DNA of 64,000 nucleotides from Moorella glycerini (GTDB taxonomy: Bacteria; Bacillota; DSM-521; Neomoorellales; Neomoorellaceae). The stretch covers positions 1,426,001 through 1,490,000 of the forward strand of contig NZ_CP046244.1 of assembly GCF_009735625.1 (NCBI RefSeq). The letters run 5' to 3'. The translations under genes were made by a program, and so were the position numbers. Positions 14,489-21,615 of the stretch are shown here, piece by piece; position 1 is the first letter of the stretch; each line of letters begins with the position of its first letter. The notes under the pieces were generated by a model, which was not told where the DNA came from, ran no database searches, and was given only the letters and a program-made list of their open reading frames with translations.

Positions 14489-14504
14489 ACATGGGGAAGA
14501 TGGC

Positions 14505-14729
14505 GTGCAGATTGAAATTCGCGGCGCAGAAAAGCTGAGCTTCCGGGAACGCCAGGTGGTGGCCCTGAAAGAGATGGGCCTCAGCAATGAAGAAGTAGCA
14601 CGCCGCCTGAACTTGAGTGCCAGCAGCGTGGCTACCCTTTACCACCGGGCCCGGACCAAGGGTTACCAGGTGGTAATTGTCCTGCCCGGCGACTCCTTAA
14701 GCCTATTTGCAGGTGAAGAAGATGGGTAA
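14505..14729 (+). CDS. Small LuxR/sigma-70-region-4-type helix-turn-helix protein
   Basis: A 74-residue protein consisting almost only of a tetra-helical HTH: LSFRERQVVALKEMGLSNEEVARRLNLSASSVATLYHRARTKGYQ, split here as residues about 11-55. This resembles the C-terminal DNA-binding domain of LuxR-family regulators. The start is taken as GTG at 14505 because GGGGAAGA lies 5-12 bases upstream; a GTG at 14481 inside the inverted repeat is possible but lacks a good ribosome site. It ends within the start region of divIC. It may bind the palindrome directly upstream. Confidence 0.75.
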   Translation: MQIEIRGAEKLSFRERQVVALKEMGLSNEEVARRLNLSASSVATLYHRARTKGYQVVIVLPGDSLSLFAGEEDG

Positions 14730-15066
14730 GGTAGTGCCATTTCCCAAAAGACGCTGGAACTGGCCGGGTATAGTAGTTAGTGTCCTGGCAATCTACCTTT
14801 TATACTCCTTTGCCCATGTAGGCCTGGCCCTGTACCAGACCAACCTCCAGATTAAGGCTTGCCAGGAGCAGAAGGCGGCTTTGCTGGCCGAAGGTAACCG
14901 CCTCCGGGAGCAGATTAAAGAGCTCAATAACGATAGTTACATTGAGCGGATGGCCCGGGAAGAACTGGGCCTGGTAAAACCTGGGGAAACAGTAATTATA
15001 CCGGCGGTACCGGGCCAGGTACGGCCCTATATTCCTCCTCAGCCGGGCCATGAATTTCGTGATTAA
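14722..15066 (+). CDS. divIC: Septum formation initiator DivIC/FtsB-like
   Basis: A 114-residue bitopic membrane protein of the divisome (FtsB/DivIC/DivIVC family) that partners FtsL and DivIB to activate septal wall synthesis. A basic N-terminus (FPKRRW) is followed by one transmembrane helix (~15-35). A periplasmic coiled coil follows (NLQIKACQEQKAALLAEGNRLREQI) with the conserved YIERMAREELGLVKPGE. The ATG at 14722 overlaps the end of the HTH gene by 8 bases, with AGGTGAAGA upstream. Position before yabR is as in Bacillus. Confidence 0.9.
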   Translation: MGKVVPFPKRRWNWPGIVVSVLAIYLLYSFAHVGLALYQTNLQIKACQEQKAALLAEGNRLREQIKELNNDSYIERMAREELGLVKPGETVIIPAVPGQVRPYIPPQPGHEFRD

Positions 15067-15081
15067 AATTCCTCCAGGTTA

Positions 15082-15111
15082 TTGACAAATTTCTTAACTC
15101 TTGCATATAAT
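15082..15111 (+). promoter_or_regulatory. Sigma-A promoter of yabR
   Basis: TTGACA (15082-15087), 18-base spacer, TATAAT (15106-15111). Both hexamers match the consensus exactly. Confidence 0.85.
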
Positions 15112-15151
15112 GGGAGTAGCTTTAAACGAAAACAGGAGGAATAGCATTCGT

Positions 15152-15550
15152 ATGTCCATTGCCGTAGGCACCGTAGTGGAAGGAGTGGTCAGCGGGATCA
15201 CCAAGTTCGGTGCCTTTGTAGAATTGCCCGGCGGCCTGACGGGGCTAGTCCATATTTCCGAGGTAGCCGACACCTACGTAAAAGATGTCAAGGATTTTAT
15301 TAAGGAAAAGGACCGGGTAAAGGTTAAGGTTATCAATATTGACGAAAAGGGCAAAATCGGCCTTTCCATAAAGCGGGCTGATCCCAATTATGACGAAAAC
15401 CGGCGCAGCCACCGCCACAACCGGGCTGCTGCGGCATCTTCCTTTGAGGACAAATTGGCCCGTTTCCTGAAGGAAAGCGACGAGCGTTTACAGGATCTCA
15501 AACGGCACACAGAGGCCAAGCGTGGCGGCCGGGGGGCACGCGGTTTTTAG
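15152..15550 (+). CDS. yabR: S1-domain RNA-binding protein YabR
   Basis: A 132-residue protein with one S1 RNA-binding domain at residues 1-75: MSIAVGTVVEGVVSGITKFG, GLTGLVHISEVADTYVKDVKD, VKVKVINIDEKGKIGLSIKRA. The C-terminal third is basic and low-complexity (RRSHRHNRAAAA, then KRGGRGARGF). YabR family members resemble the S1 domain of general stress protein 13 and associate with ribosomes. The ATG at 15152 fits family starts; an AGGAGG lies 12 bases before it, further than usual. It has its own strong promoter and a terminator. Confidence 0.9.
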   Translation: MSIAVGTVVEGVVSGITKFGAFVELPGGLTGLVHISEVADTYVKDVKDFIKEKDRVKVKVINIDEKGKIGLSIKRADPNYDENRRSHRHNRAAAASSFEDKLARFLKESDERLQDLKRHTEAKRGGRGARGF

Positions 15551-15588
15551 GACTTTATTTTTTTAAAATTATATAAGTCAATCCATCC

Positions 15589-15613
15589 GGGCACCCTACA
15601 GGTGCCCTTTATT
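15589..15613 (+). terminator. Intrinsic terminator after yabR
   Basis: GGGCACC-CTACA-GGTGCCC stem-loop followed by TTTATTGT. Confidence 0.65.
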
Positions 15614-15629
15614 GTGCAGGTGAGCCGGA

Positions 15630-16520
15630 ATGACATGCTATGCAGCCCTGGATATTGGTTCTAACTCCGTCCGCCTACTGGTTGGCGAGGTGCAAGGTGC
15701 CTCCGTGCAGCCTCTCCGGGCCGCACTCCGCAGCACCAGGTTGCTGGCCGGGGCAACGGATGGTTGGTTACAAAGGGCAGCCGTAGAGCGGACAGTGGCC
15801 GCCGTCGCCGAGCTGGCCGTCCTGGCCCGGGACTACCAGCCCCGGGACCTGGTTTGCGTTGCTACCAGTGCTGCCCGGGAGGCCCGTAATCCGGAACTTT
15901 TGCGGGCCGGGGTGGCAGGGGAGGCCGGGTTGGACTTAATTATTATCGATGGGCATACGGAAGCCCGCCTGGCCTACCAGGGCGCCCTGGCAGGCCTTAA
16001 GGAGCCGGTCCTAAATCCCCTGGTAATCGATATCGGTGGCGGCAGTACGGAACTCAGCTGGCAGGAGGAAGCTGGACTGCAACTGGTGAGCGTTAAGGTT
16101 GGTGCCGTGCGGGCTACGGAATCGGCCATGCCAAGGGTGGCTATGGAGACGGTGCTTGCTCCCGTTCTCGCCCGGGCGCGAAAAGTACGGCCGGGACAAA
16201 TTATTGGTACCGGCGGGACCATAACCACCGTTGCGGCTCTGGAATTGGGCCTGGAGCGCTACCAACCGGAACTGGTTCATGGTATGATCTTAACTGCTGA
16301 GCAAGTTAAAAGCTGGCGCCGGGTTCTAACGGCCATGACCCTGGTTGAGAGGCGGCAGCTTCCCGGCCTCCAGCCGGAGCGGGCAGATATAATTGTCGCC
16401 GGCGTCACCATCCTGGAAATAATACTCACCGGACTGGCCGCAGGCAAGCTGGTGGTTAGCGAGACTGACCTCCTCTGGGGTTTACTGCTGGCCCGGGCTA
16501 GCGGGGAGAAACTGGCATGA
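15630..16520 (+). CDS. ppx: Exopolyphosphatase / guanosine pentaphosphate phosphatase, short Ppx/GppA type
   Basis: A 296-residue ASKHA-fold phosphohydrolase. The phosphate-1 motif ALDIGSNSVRLLVGEV is at the N-terminus, the phosphate-2 motif VIDIGGGSTELSW lies near residue 132, and IGTGGTITTVAALEL near 190. It hydrolyses terminal phosphates of polyphosphate and/or pppGpp. It is the short form lacking the C-terminal HD domain, which is common in Firmicutes. ATG at 15630; the stop TGA overlaps the ubiX start by 4 bases (ATGA), indicating coupling. Confidence 0.92.
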   Translation: MTCYAALDIGSNSVRLLVGEVQGASVQPLRAALRSTRLLAGATDGWLQRAAVERTVAAVAELAVLARDYQPRDLVCVATSAAREARNPELLRAGVAGEAGLDLIIIDGHTEARLAYQGALAGLKEPVLNPLVIDIGGGSTELSWQEEAGLQLVSVKVGAVRATESAMPRVAMETVLAPVLARARKVRPGQIIGTGGTITTVAALELGLERYQPELVHGMILTAEQVKSWRRVLTAMTLVERRQLPGLQPERADIIVAGVTILEIILTGLAAGKLVVSETDLLWGLLLARASGEKLA

Positions 16521-17086
16521 GACTGGTAGTAGCAGTTACGGGAGCAACGGGGGCAGTTTATGCCGTCAGGCTCCTGGAGGCCTTAAAGGAGGCAGGGGTC
16601 GAGGTACATTTAATTTTAAGCCACTGGGCCGGGGAAACCCTGCGCCTGGAGACGGGTAGGGGAGTTGAAGCTGTCCAGTCCCTCGCCGCCTGTTGTTACC
16701 AGGAAAACGACCTGGCGGCCGCTGTGGCCAGCGGTTCATTCCAGCACCAGGGAATGGTGATCATTCCTTGCAGTATGAAAACCCTGGCCGGTATTGCCCA
16801 TGGCTACGCCGCCAATCTCATTATGCGGGCGGCTGATGTCACCCTGAAAGAAGGGCGCCGGCTCATCCTGGTCCCCCGGGAGACGCCGTTAAGCGCCATT
16901 CACCTGGAAAATATGTTGTCCCTGGCTCGCCTGGGGGCAGTCATTATGCCGCCCATGCCCGCCTTTTATTACCGCCCCAGGACCGTTGACGAAGTGGTCA
17001 ACCACCTGGTAGGTAGAATCCTCGATCAACTGGGACTACCTCACCACCTGGTACCGCGCTGGGAAGGAGCCACTAATTGGGAATAG
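16517..17086 (+). CDS. ubiX: UbiX-type flavin prenyltransferase
   Basis: A 189-residue enzyme that joins dimethylallyl phosphate to FMN, making prenyl-FMN for UbiD-type decarboxylases. The FMN-binding start AVTGATGAVYAVRLLEAL, the conserved IIPCSMKTLAGIAHGYAANLIMRAADV and ETPLSAIHLENMLSLARLGAVIMPPMPAFY all match the family. The length is standard. It overlaps ppx by 4 bases and is followed by the LpdD-like gene. No UbiD decarboxylase lies in the window, so the client enzyme must be elsewhere. Confidence 0.95.
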   Translation: MRLVVAVTGATGAVYAVRLLEALKEAGVEVHLILSHWAGETLRLETGRGVEAVQSLAACCYQENDLAAAVASGSFQHQGMVIIPCSMKTLAGIAHGYAANLIMRAADVTLKEGRRLILVPRETPLSAIHLENMLSLARLGAVIMPPMPAFYYRPRTVDEVVNHLVGRILDQLGLPHHLVPRWEGATNWE

Positions 17087-17165
17087 CTGCCGGCTTGAGC
17101 CTGCGGCAGTCACGCGAAGACCGGGAAGCGTAGCCAAAACCAGCAAATTTTGGAGGTAGAGGGAA

Positions 17166-17567
17166 TTGCGGCCGTTAACTTATATAGCCGGCAGGGGCCG
17201 GTATCGTATTTTTTGCCGGGTCTTCGCCACCAGGGAGGGCTATATTGTCCACCTCATGGGCGGTACCAGGCCCCATGTAGGTGCCGTGGCCCTGGGTTTA
17301 CCGCGGCCTAGCTTAAAAGGTAACCACTTGAGTGCCACCACTTCGGTATTAACTCTCCTGGGCCATAAGGATGATGAACTGGCCCGGCCAGCGGCAGCCA
17401 CCCTGGCGGCCGGTTTGAACGCACCGGTGGTGGTAGTTGCCGGGGTGCACATCGATGGAGCTTCTCCCGAAGAACTGGCCCGCCTGGAGATTAATACCCG
17501 CCGCGCGGTGGTGGGTATCATCAAGGTCTTGCACCGGGTACCTCAAAACCCAGGCTCCGCAACGTAG
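17166..17567 (+). CDS. LpdD-like prenylated-flavin chaperone
   Basis: A 133-residue protein resembling LpdD, the small protein encoded beside ubiX/ubiD-type genes of gallate decarboxylase systems and proposed to handle prenylated flavin. Recognisable pieces are GGTRPHVGAVALGLPRPSL, SATTSVLTLLGHKDDELARPAA and the hydrophobic VVVVAGVHIDGASPEE. The TTG start at 17166 has GGAGG 9 bases upstream. Its 3' end overlaps the convergent transpeptidase gene by 47 bases. Family placement is from memory of the pattern; the position after ubiX supports it. Confidence 0.6.
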   Translation: MRPLTYIAGRGRYRIFCRVFATREGYIVHLMGGTRPHVGAVALGLPRPSLKGNHLSATTSVLTLLGHKDDELARPAAATLAAGLNAPVVVVAGVHIDGASPEELARLEINTRRAVVGIIKVLHRVPQNPGSAT

Positions 17568-18528
17568 TTATATCCGCCACCCCGGTGGCCTTTAAGCCCT
17601 GGTGGAGTTGAAATTCCCTAACGGCCAGCTCTGTCATCAGGCCGTAGTCGCCGTCGGTAGGACCAAAAAGGTAAAACCCCTTTTCCCGGAGCCTGGCCTG
17701 CAGGGTTACTACTTCCGGTGAACCGTACCCGGGTTTCAGGGGACCGGTGGGCCGGGTATAGGGTCCTTTAACGACCACCGGGGTTCCTACAGGCAGCCAG
17801 GGGTAGATCTCTTCAATATCTTCGTTGTACATGCGAAAGCAACCTGCCGACGCCGCCCAGCCAATGGACCAGGGGCGGTTGGTGCCGTGGATGCCGTAGT
17901 TGCCCCAGGGGACATTGAGGCCCATCCAGCGGGTACCAAAGACGCCGCCGGCTTCATAGGCTTTGTCAATTATCTTCCACTCCCCGACGGGCGAAGGGCT
18001 GGTATATTTGCCGATGGCTACGGGGTACTGGCGGAAGACCTGGCCCTCTACCAGGATGGTAAGGACCAGGCGGTCGGTATCGACGATAACTTTGAGGTTT
18101 TTACCCTCCGGCGGGGCCGTCCTGGAAGCGTTGCGGGAGATTGAGGTACCCCGGGCCAGGGCCAGCCAGGTTGCCGGTCCTACCTGGCCCAGAGGGGTTA
18201 ACCCCCGCTCTTTCTGGAAGTTAACGACAGCCCGGTTGGTGGCACCGTCGTAAACGCCATTGAGGGGGCCGATATAATAGCCAAGCTGTGCCAGGCGCAG
18301 CTGGAGGTCGCTGACGTCCAGCCCCCGCAGGGGGGGGTCTGTCAACTTCAACAACCGCTCTTCGCCGCAGCAGGGGCAGGGTCCGGGGGCTCCGGCCGCT
18401 ACCGGCGCCATCGTTAACATTATAAAGATAAAGAGGGCCAGGAAAACCAGCAGCCAGGAGAGCCTGCACGGCAATGTCTCTTCCTCACAGGAGCAGATTC
18501 TAGCGGAGCCGTTCATTGAGGCAATCAC
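17521..18528 (-). CDS. L,D-transpeptidase with two peptidoglycan-binding domains
   Basis: A 335-residue exported enzyme that forms 3-3 peptidoglycan cross-links or attaches proteins to the wall. Order: hydrophobic signal/anchor at ~22-46; PG_binding_1 domain ~70-125 (DLQLRLAQLGYYIGPLNGVYD); YkuD catalytic domain ~145-260 with IHGTNRP and the active-site ASAGCFRM (catalytic Cys); and a second PG_binding_1 domain ~275-330. The paired binding domains flanking the catalytic core are notable. Start is GTG at 18528 or ATG at 18516; both are plausible. It converges on the LpdD gene with a 47-base overlap. A CPCCGEE motif follows the signal. Confidence 0.92.
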   Translation of the reverse strand: MIASMNGSARICSCEEETLPCRLSWLLVFLALFIFIMLTMAPVAAGAPGPCPCCGEERLLKLTDPPLRGLDVSDLQLRLAQLGYYIGPLNGVYDGATNRAVVNFQKERGLTPLGQVGPATWLALARGTSISRNASRTAPPEGKNLKVIVDTDRLVLTILVEGQVFRQYPVAIGKYTSPSPVGEWKIIDKAYEAGGVFGTRWMGLNVPWGNYGIHGTNRPWSIGWAASAGCFRMYNEDIEEIYPWLPVGTPVVVKGPYTRPTGPLKPGYGSPEVVTLQARLREKGFYLFGPTDGDYGLMTELAVREFQLHQGLKATGVADITTLRSLGFEVPGARP

Positions 18529-18696
18529 CCCATCAGAGAAGACCCAACTGGAAACTAGCGCTCCATATAGTATTCCCAGGAACAGTTATCCTTTAAAGAC
18601 ACTTCCCCCCTGGTAAGTTGTACCATGGGTTTAGCCGGCCGCGGTTAGGGGTACATTAATCCAGGAATAAAACTAAAGGGCAGGGGAAGTTATTTT

Positions 18697-19128
18697 ATGT
18701 TGCTAGCGCTTTTAATGGCCCTTGTTTCAGGTATAGCCATGGCCTTTCAGGGCTCCCTCAATTCAGCCCTGGGAAAAATTATTGGTCTCCTCCAGGCTAC
18801 CCTCGTCGTCCACCTCACGGCTACCATAGTAGTGATTATCCTTCTTTTTACCCCTTTAAGCGACGGCAGTTTGAGTAAGCTGAGCCACTGCCCCTGGTAC
18901 CTCTGGCTGGGGGGCCTGCTCGGCGTCCTCATTACTTACGGGGTAGTGGCCAGCATCCCCAGGGTTGGCGTAGCCCTGGCCACCACGGCTATTATTGTCG
19001 GCCAGGTATCTACCGCCCTGCTAATTGATCACTTTGGCTTATTTGGCCTGGATAAAATGCCCTTTACCTGGTGGAAGGCTGCTGGCCTGGTACTCCTGGC
19101 TGCCGGCGCCCGGTTAATGCTGAATTGA
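18697..19128 (+). CDS. DMT-superfamily small membrane protein (YdcZ/DUF606 type)
   Basis: A 143-residue protein with about five hydrophobic helices. The N-terminal helix carries SGIAMAFQGSLNSALGKIIG, the hallmark of the YdcZ/DUF606 half-size drug/metabolite transporters, and the second half has YGVVASIPRVGVALATTAIIVGQ. Half-size members are thought to work as homo- or heterodimers; the substrate is unknown. ATG at 18697, preceded by GGGGAAG. A tRNA pair follows directly downstream on its own promoter. Confidence 0.85.
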   Translation: MLLALLMALVSGIAMAFQGSLNSALGKIIGLLQATLVVHLTATIVVIILLFTPLSDGSLSKLSHCPWYLWLGGLLGVLITYGVVASIPRVGVALATTAIIVGQVSTALLIDHFGLFGLDKMPFTWWKAAGLVLLAAGARLMLN

Positions 19129-19137
19129 GCCTACCCC

Positions 19138-19166
19138 TTGACAAAAGGGCAAGATTCAGGCATAAT
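19138..19166 (+). promoter_or_regulatory. Sigma-A promoter of the tRNA pair
   Basis: TTGACA (19138-19143), 17-base spacer, CATAAT (19161-19166); the tRNA starts 12 bases downstream. Confidence 0.8.
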
Positions 19167-19177
19167 ATCTTCTGCAT

Positions 19178-19254
19178 GGCGGTGTAGCTCAGCTGGTCAG
19201 AGCATGCGGTTCATACCCGCAGTGTCGTAGGTTCGAATCCTACCACCGCTACCA
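19178..19254 (+). tRNA. tRNA-Met (CAT), elongator type
   Basis: A complete 77-nt cloverleaf with encoded CCA. The acceptor stem GGCGGTG pairs with CACCGCT (one G-U), the anticodon loop is TTCATAC and the T-arm contains GGTTCGAATCC. The anticodon stem is TGCGG/CCGCA, not the GGG/CCC of initiator tRNA, so this is elongator Met. A lysidine-modified tRNA-Ile(CAT) cannot be fully excluded by eye. Confidence 0.9.
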
Positions 19255-19266
19255 TTTTTATGATCT

Positions 19267-19341
19267 GGCCCGTTAGTCAAGGGGTTAAGACACCGGTCTT
19301 TCAAGCCGGTAACAGGGGTTCGAATCCCCTACGGGCCACCA
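19267..19341 (+). tRNA. tRNA-Glu (TTC)
   Basis: A 75-nt cloverleaf with encoded CCA. The acceptor GGCCCGT pairs with ACGGGCC, the anticodon loop is CTTTCAA (TTC) and the T-arm has GGGGTTCGAATCCCC. It is 12 bases after tRNA-Met and shares its transcript. Confidence 0.97.
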
Positions 19342-19344
19342 GTA

Positions 19345-19375
19345 AAACCACCCTGAAAAATGAGGGTGGTTTTTT
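19345..19375 (+). terminator. Intrinsic terminator of the tRNA operon
   Basis: AAACCACCCT and AGGGTGGTTT form a 10-bp stem around GAAAAATG, followed by TTT. Confidence 0.85.
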
Positions 19376-19377
19376 AG

Positions 19378-19443
19378 TGTCGAAAGATTGTCCACCGCCG
19401 TTGCCTGAAGATGACAAGATTTTAGCGTAAAAGGGCGTATAAT
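19378..19443 (+). promoter_or_regulatory. Spo0A box and long-spacer sigma-A promoter of spoIIE
   Basis: A perfect 0A box TGTCGAA is at 19378-19384. Downstream, ATGACA (19411-19416) and TATAAT (19438-19443) are separated by 21 bases. The Bacillus spoIIE and spoIIG promoters are known for sigma-A hexamers with unusually long 21-22 base spacing that need Spo0A~P. The arrangement here, before spoIIE, is the same. Confidence 0.7.
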
Positions 19444-19475
19444 AATTGCCAGGTAATGGTAAAGGCGGTGGTTTT

Positions 19476-21518
19476 ATGTCCGGCCAACCCGGAGTCCATC
19501 TTTACCGGCGGGAAGTCGAACTAACGGTAGCAACCCGCCTGGTCCTCGACTTTCTTTTCCTGGTGGCGGCATTTTGCCTGGCGCGGGGGGCTTTGCTGGA
19601 GGAACTTTTCCCCTTTGGACCGGCGGCAGTTATTACCGCCGCTGTCCGGCGGTCGCGCCTCCTCTGGCCAGTGGCCTTGATCAGCGTGGCCGGCAGCTGG
19701 TTCAGCAGCCCTGCTCCGGCCTACAGCCGCCTGCTCCTTTTTTTATTGCTGGGACTAATTTTTACCCTTTATCCCGCTTTACGCCGGGGCAGCATCTTGA
19801 CCCAGGCCACCCTGGCGCCGGTGACCATTATCCTGGTCAGGGGATTAAGCCTTACCCTCTGGCAACCATCCTTTTATGGCTGGGTCCAGGTAATCTTTGA
19901 GGCCCTCCTGGCCTGGGGATTAAGTCTCGCTTTTCTCGCAGCAACCATGACCACGCGCCAGGAAGAGCGTCTCCTTGGCGGAGGCCTCTTTCTCGCAGGG
20001 GTACTCCTGGGCCTGCAGGGATGGCAGCTCTTTGGCCTTTCCTTGCAGGGCCTGATTAGCAGCTATATCCTCCTGCTGGTGTCTCTGGCTGGAGGGCCGG
20101 GGACCGGGGCGGCGGCCGGGGCGGCGGTCGGCTTTTTGCCCAGTCTCTCCCATCTGGTAACGCCGGCCCTGGCAGGTTTACTTGCCTTTGCCGGTTTAAT
20201 TGCCGGTTCCCTGAAAAGCCTGGGCAAGCCGGGGGTTATCAGTGGCTTCCTGCTGGCCCACCTGCTTTTAGCCAGCTATTTCCTTGGGCAGGATAGTGCC
20301 CTGGCGGCTTTAAAGGAAGGTGGTCTGGTGGCTCTGGCCCTGGCAGCCACCCCCTCTTTCCTGATCAATTACCTGCAAAGATTCCTGGCGGCACCGGTAA
20401 CCATGCCGGCGGTACAGGAGGGCCATGGCCGTCAAGAGAGATTAAAGACGGCCTTAAAAAGCTTGGCCCGGAGTCTTAAATTTACTGGCTTTAAGGAAAG
20501 TCCCATGGTTACCGTGCGCCAGGTAGCCAGGGCCACCTGCCGTGGTTGCCCGGCCGGCAAGGTGTGCTGGGAACTGGAAGGCGAACAAATGGTAACCCTG
20601 CTGCAGGAATTATTACAAAAGGGAAGCCAGGGTTCCCTGACTACTGCCGATATACCTGAATGGCTGTCCTCACGTTGTAGCCGTTGCCGGGAACTCCTGG
20701 CAGCGTTAACAGGTGAGGCCATTAAAATGCAGGTACGTCCGCCAGAAGACGGCTTGAATAACTGGCTGGCAGCCACCTTTGAAACCCTGGCAGCAATGCT
20801 GGTTAACGGGGGACCAAACACAGGGACCGGGGCAGGGGAAGGGGAGGAACTGCCTTTATGGCAGGTTACCGTCGGGATGGCGGCTGCTCCCCGCTACCAG
20901 GCAGAGGTTTCCGGCGACACCTGTTTGGCAGGCCCCCTTGAACCCGGGAGGCAACTGCTGGTTCTGGGAGATGGTATGGGTGCCGGGCGGGAGGCTGCGG
21001 AAACAAGTGCTACGGCCATCGAACTGGTCCGGGACTTGCTGGCGGCCGGCTTTACCCCGGAAATGGCCCTGCGGACCATCAATATGATCCTGCTGTTAAG
21101 ATCGCCTAAAGAGAGTTTTACTACCTGTGACCTGGCTTTAATTAACTGTGGCACCGGTACGGCTGAATTTTATAAACTGGGAGCCTGCCCTACCTTCATC
21201 CAGCGGGATGGCCAGGTAAAAACCCTGAGTAGCCACTCTTTACCGGCAGGGATCCTGGAGGATCTGCAGGTGGAACCCCTCCGGGAAGAGTTGCAGGATG
21301 GTGATTTACTGGTCATGGTTAGCGACGGTATCCTGGAAGCCCACCGGGACATAAACGAAAAGGAAAGATGGCTGGCTAAAGCTTTACAGCGTGTAGGCGA
21401 TGCCCGGCCCCAGGAAATAGCCGACCGTTTATTAAAACAGGCCCGGGCCCTCGTTGACGGCAAGCCCCGGGATGATATGACGGTTATGGTAGCCAGGATG
21501 GAAAGGAGTGGCGTATAA
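19476..21518 (+). CDS. spoIIE: Stage II sporulation protein E (SpoIIE), PP2C phosphatase
   Basis: A 680-residue membrane phosphatase that dephosphorylates SpoIIAA to activate sigma-F in the forespore and joins FtsZ at the polar septum. The N-terminal ~310 residues are about ten hydrophobic helices. A central region has paired cysteine motifs (CRGCPAGKVCWE, SRCSRCRELL). The PP2C domain at ~460-675 shows VSGDTC, LGDGMGAGREAAETSATAIEL, MVSDGILEAH and RDDMTVMVA with the metal-binding aspartates. It is shorter than Bacillus SpoIIE (~827). The ATG at 19476 is preferred over an upstream in-frame start. tilS and ftsH follow, as in Bacillus. Confidence 0.94.
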   Translation: MSGQPGVHLYRREVELTVATRLVLDFLFLVAAFCLARGALLEELFPFGPAAVITAAVRRSRLLWPVALISVAGSWFSSPAPAYSRLLLFLLLGLIFTLYPALRRGSILTQATLAPVTIILVRGLSLTLWQPSFYGWVQVIFEALLAWGLSLAFLAATMTTRQEERLLGGGLFLAGVLLGLQGWQLFGLSLQGLISSYILLLVSLAGGPGTGAAAGAAVGFLPSLSHLVTPALAGLLAFAGLIAGSLKSLGKPGVISGFLLAHLLLASYFLGQDSALAALKEGGLVALALAATPSFLINYLQRFLAAPVTMPAVQEGHGRQERLKTALKSLARSLKFTGFKESPMVTVRQVARATCRGCPAGKVCWELEGEQMVTLLQELLQKGSQGSLTTADIPEWLSSRCSRCRELLAALTGEAIKMQVRPPEDGLNNWLAATFETLAAMLVNGGPNTGTGAGEGEELPLWQVTVGMAAAPRYQAEVSGDTCLAGPLEPGRQLLVLGDGMGAGREAAETSATAIELVRDLLAAGFTPEMALRTINMILLLRSPKESFTTCDLALINCGTGTAEFYKLGACPTFIQRDGQVKTLSSHSLPAGILEDLQVEPLREELQDGDLLVMVSDGILEAHRDINEKERWLAKALQRVGDARPQEIADRLLKQARALVDGKPRDDMTVMVARMERSGV

Positions 21519-21615
21519 AGGATATTATTTAAGGAAAAACTCACCAGAAGAAGCAGGAAAAAGGCCCGTCATGCCGAAATAAAGGCAATATGATGACCTT
21601 TGAAGGTGGACCTTT

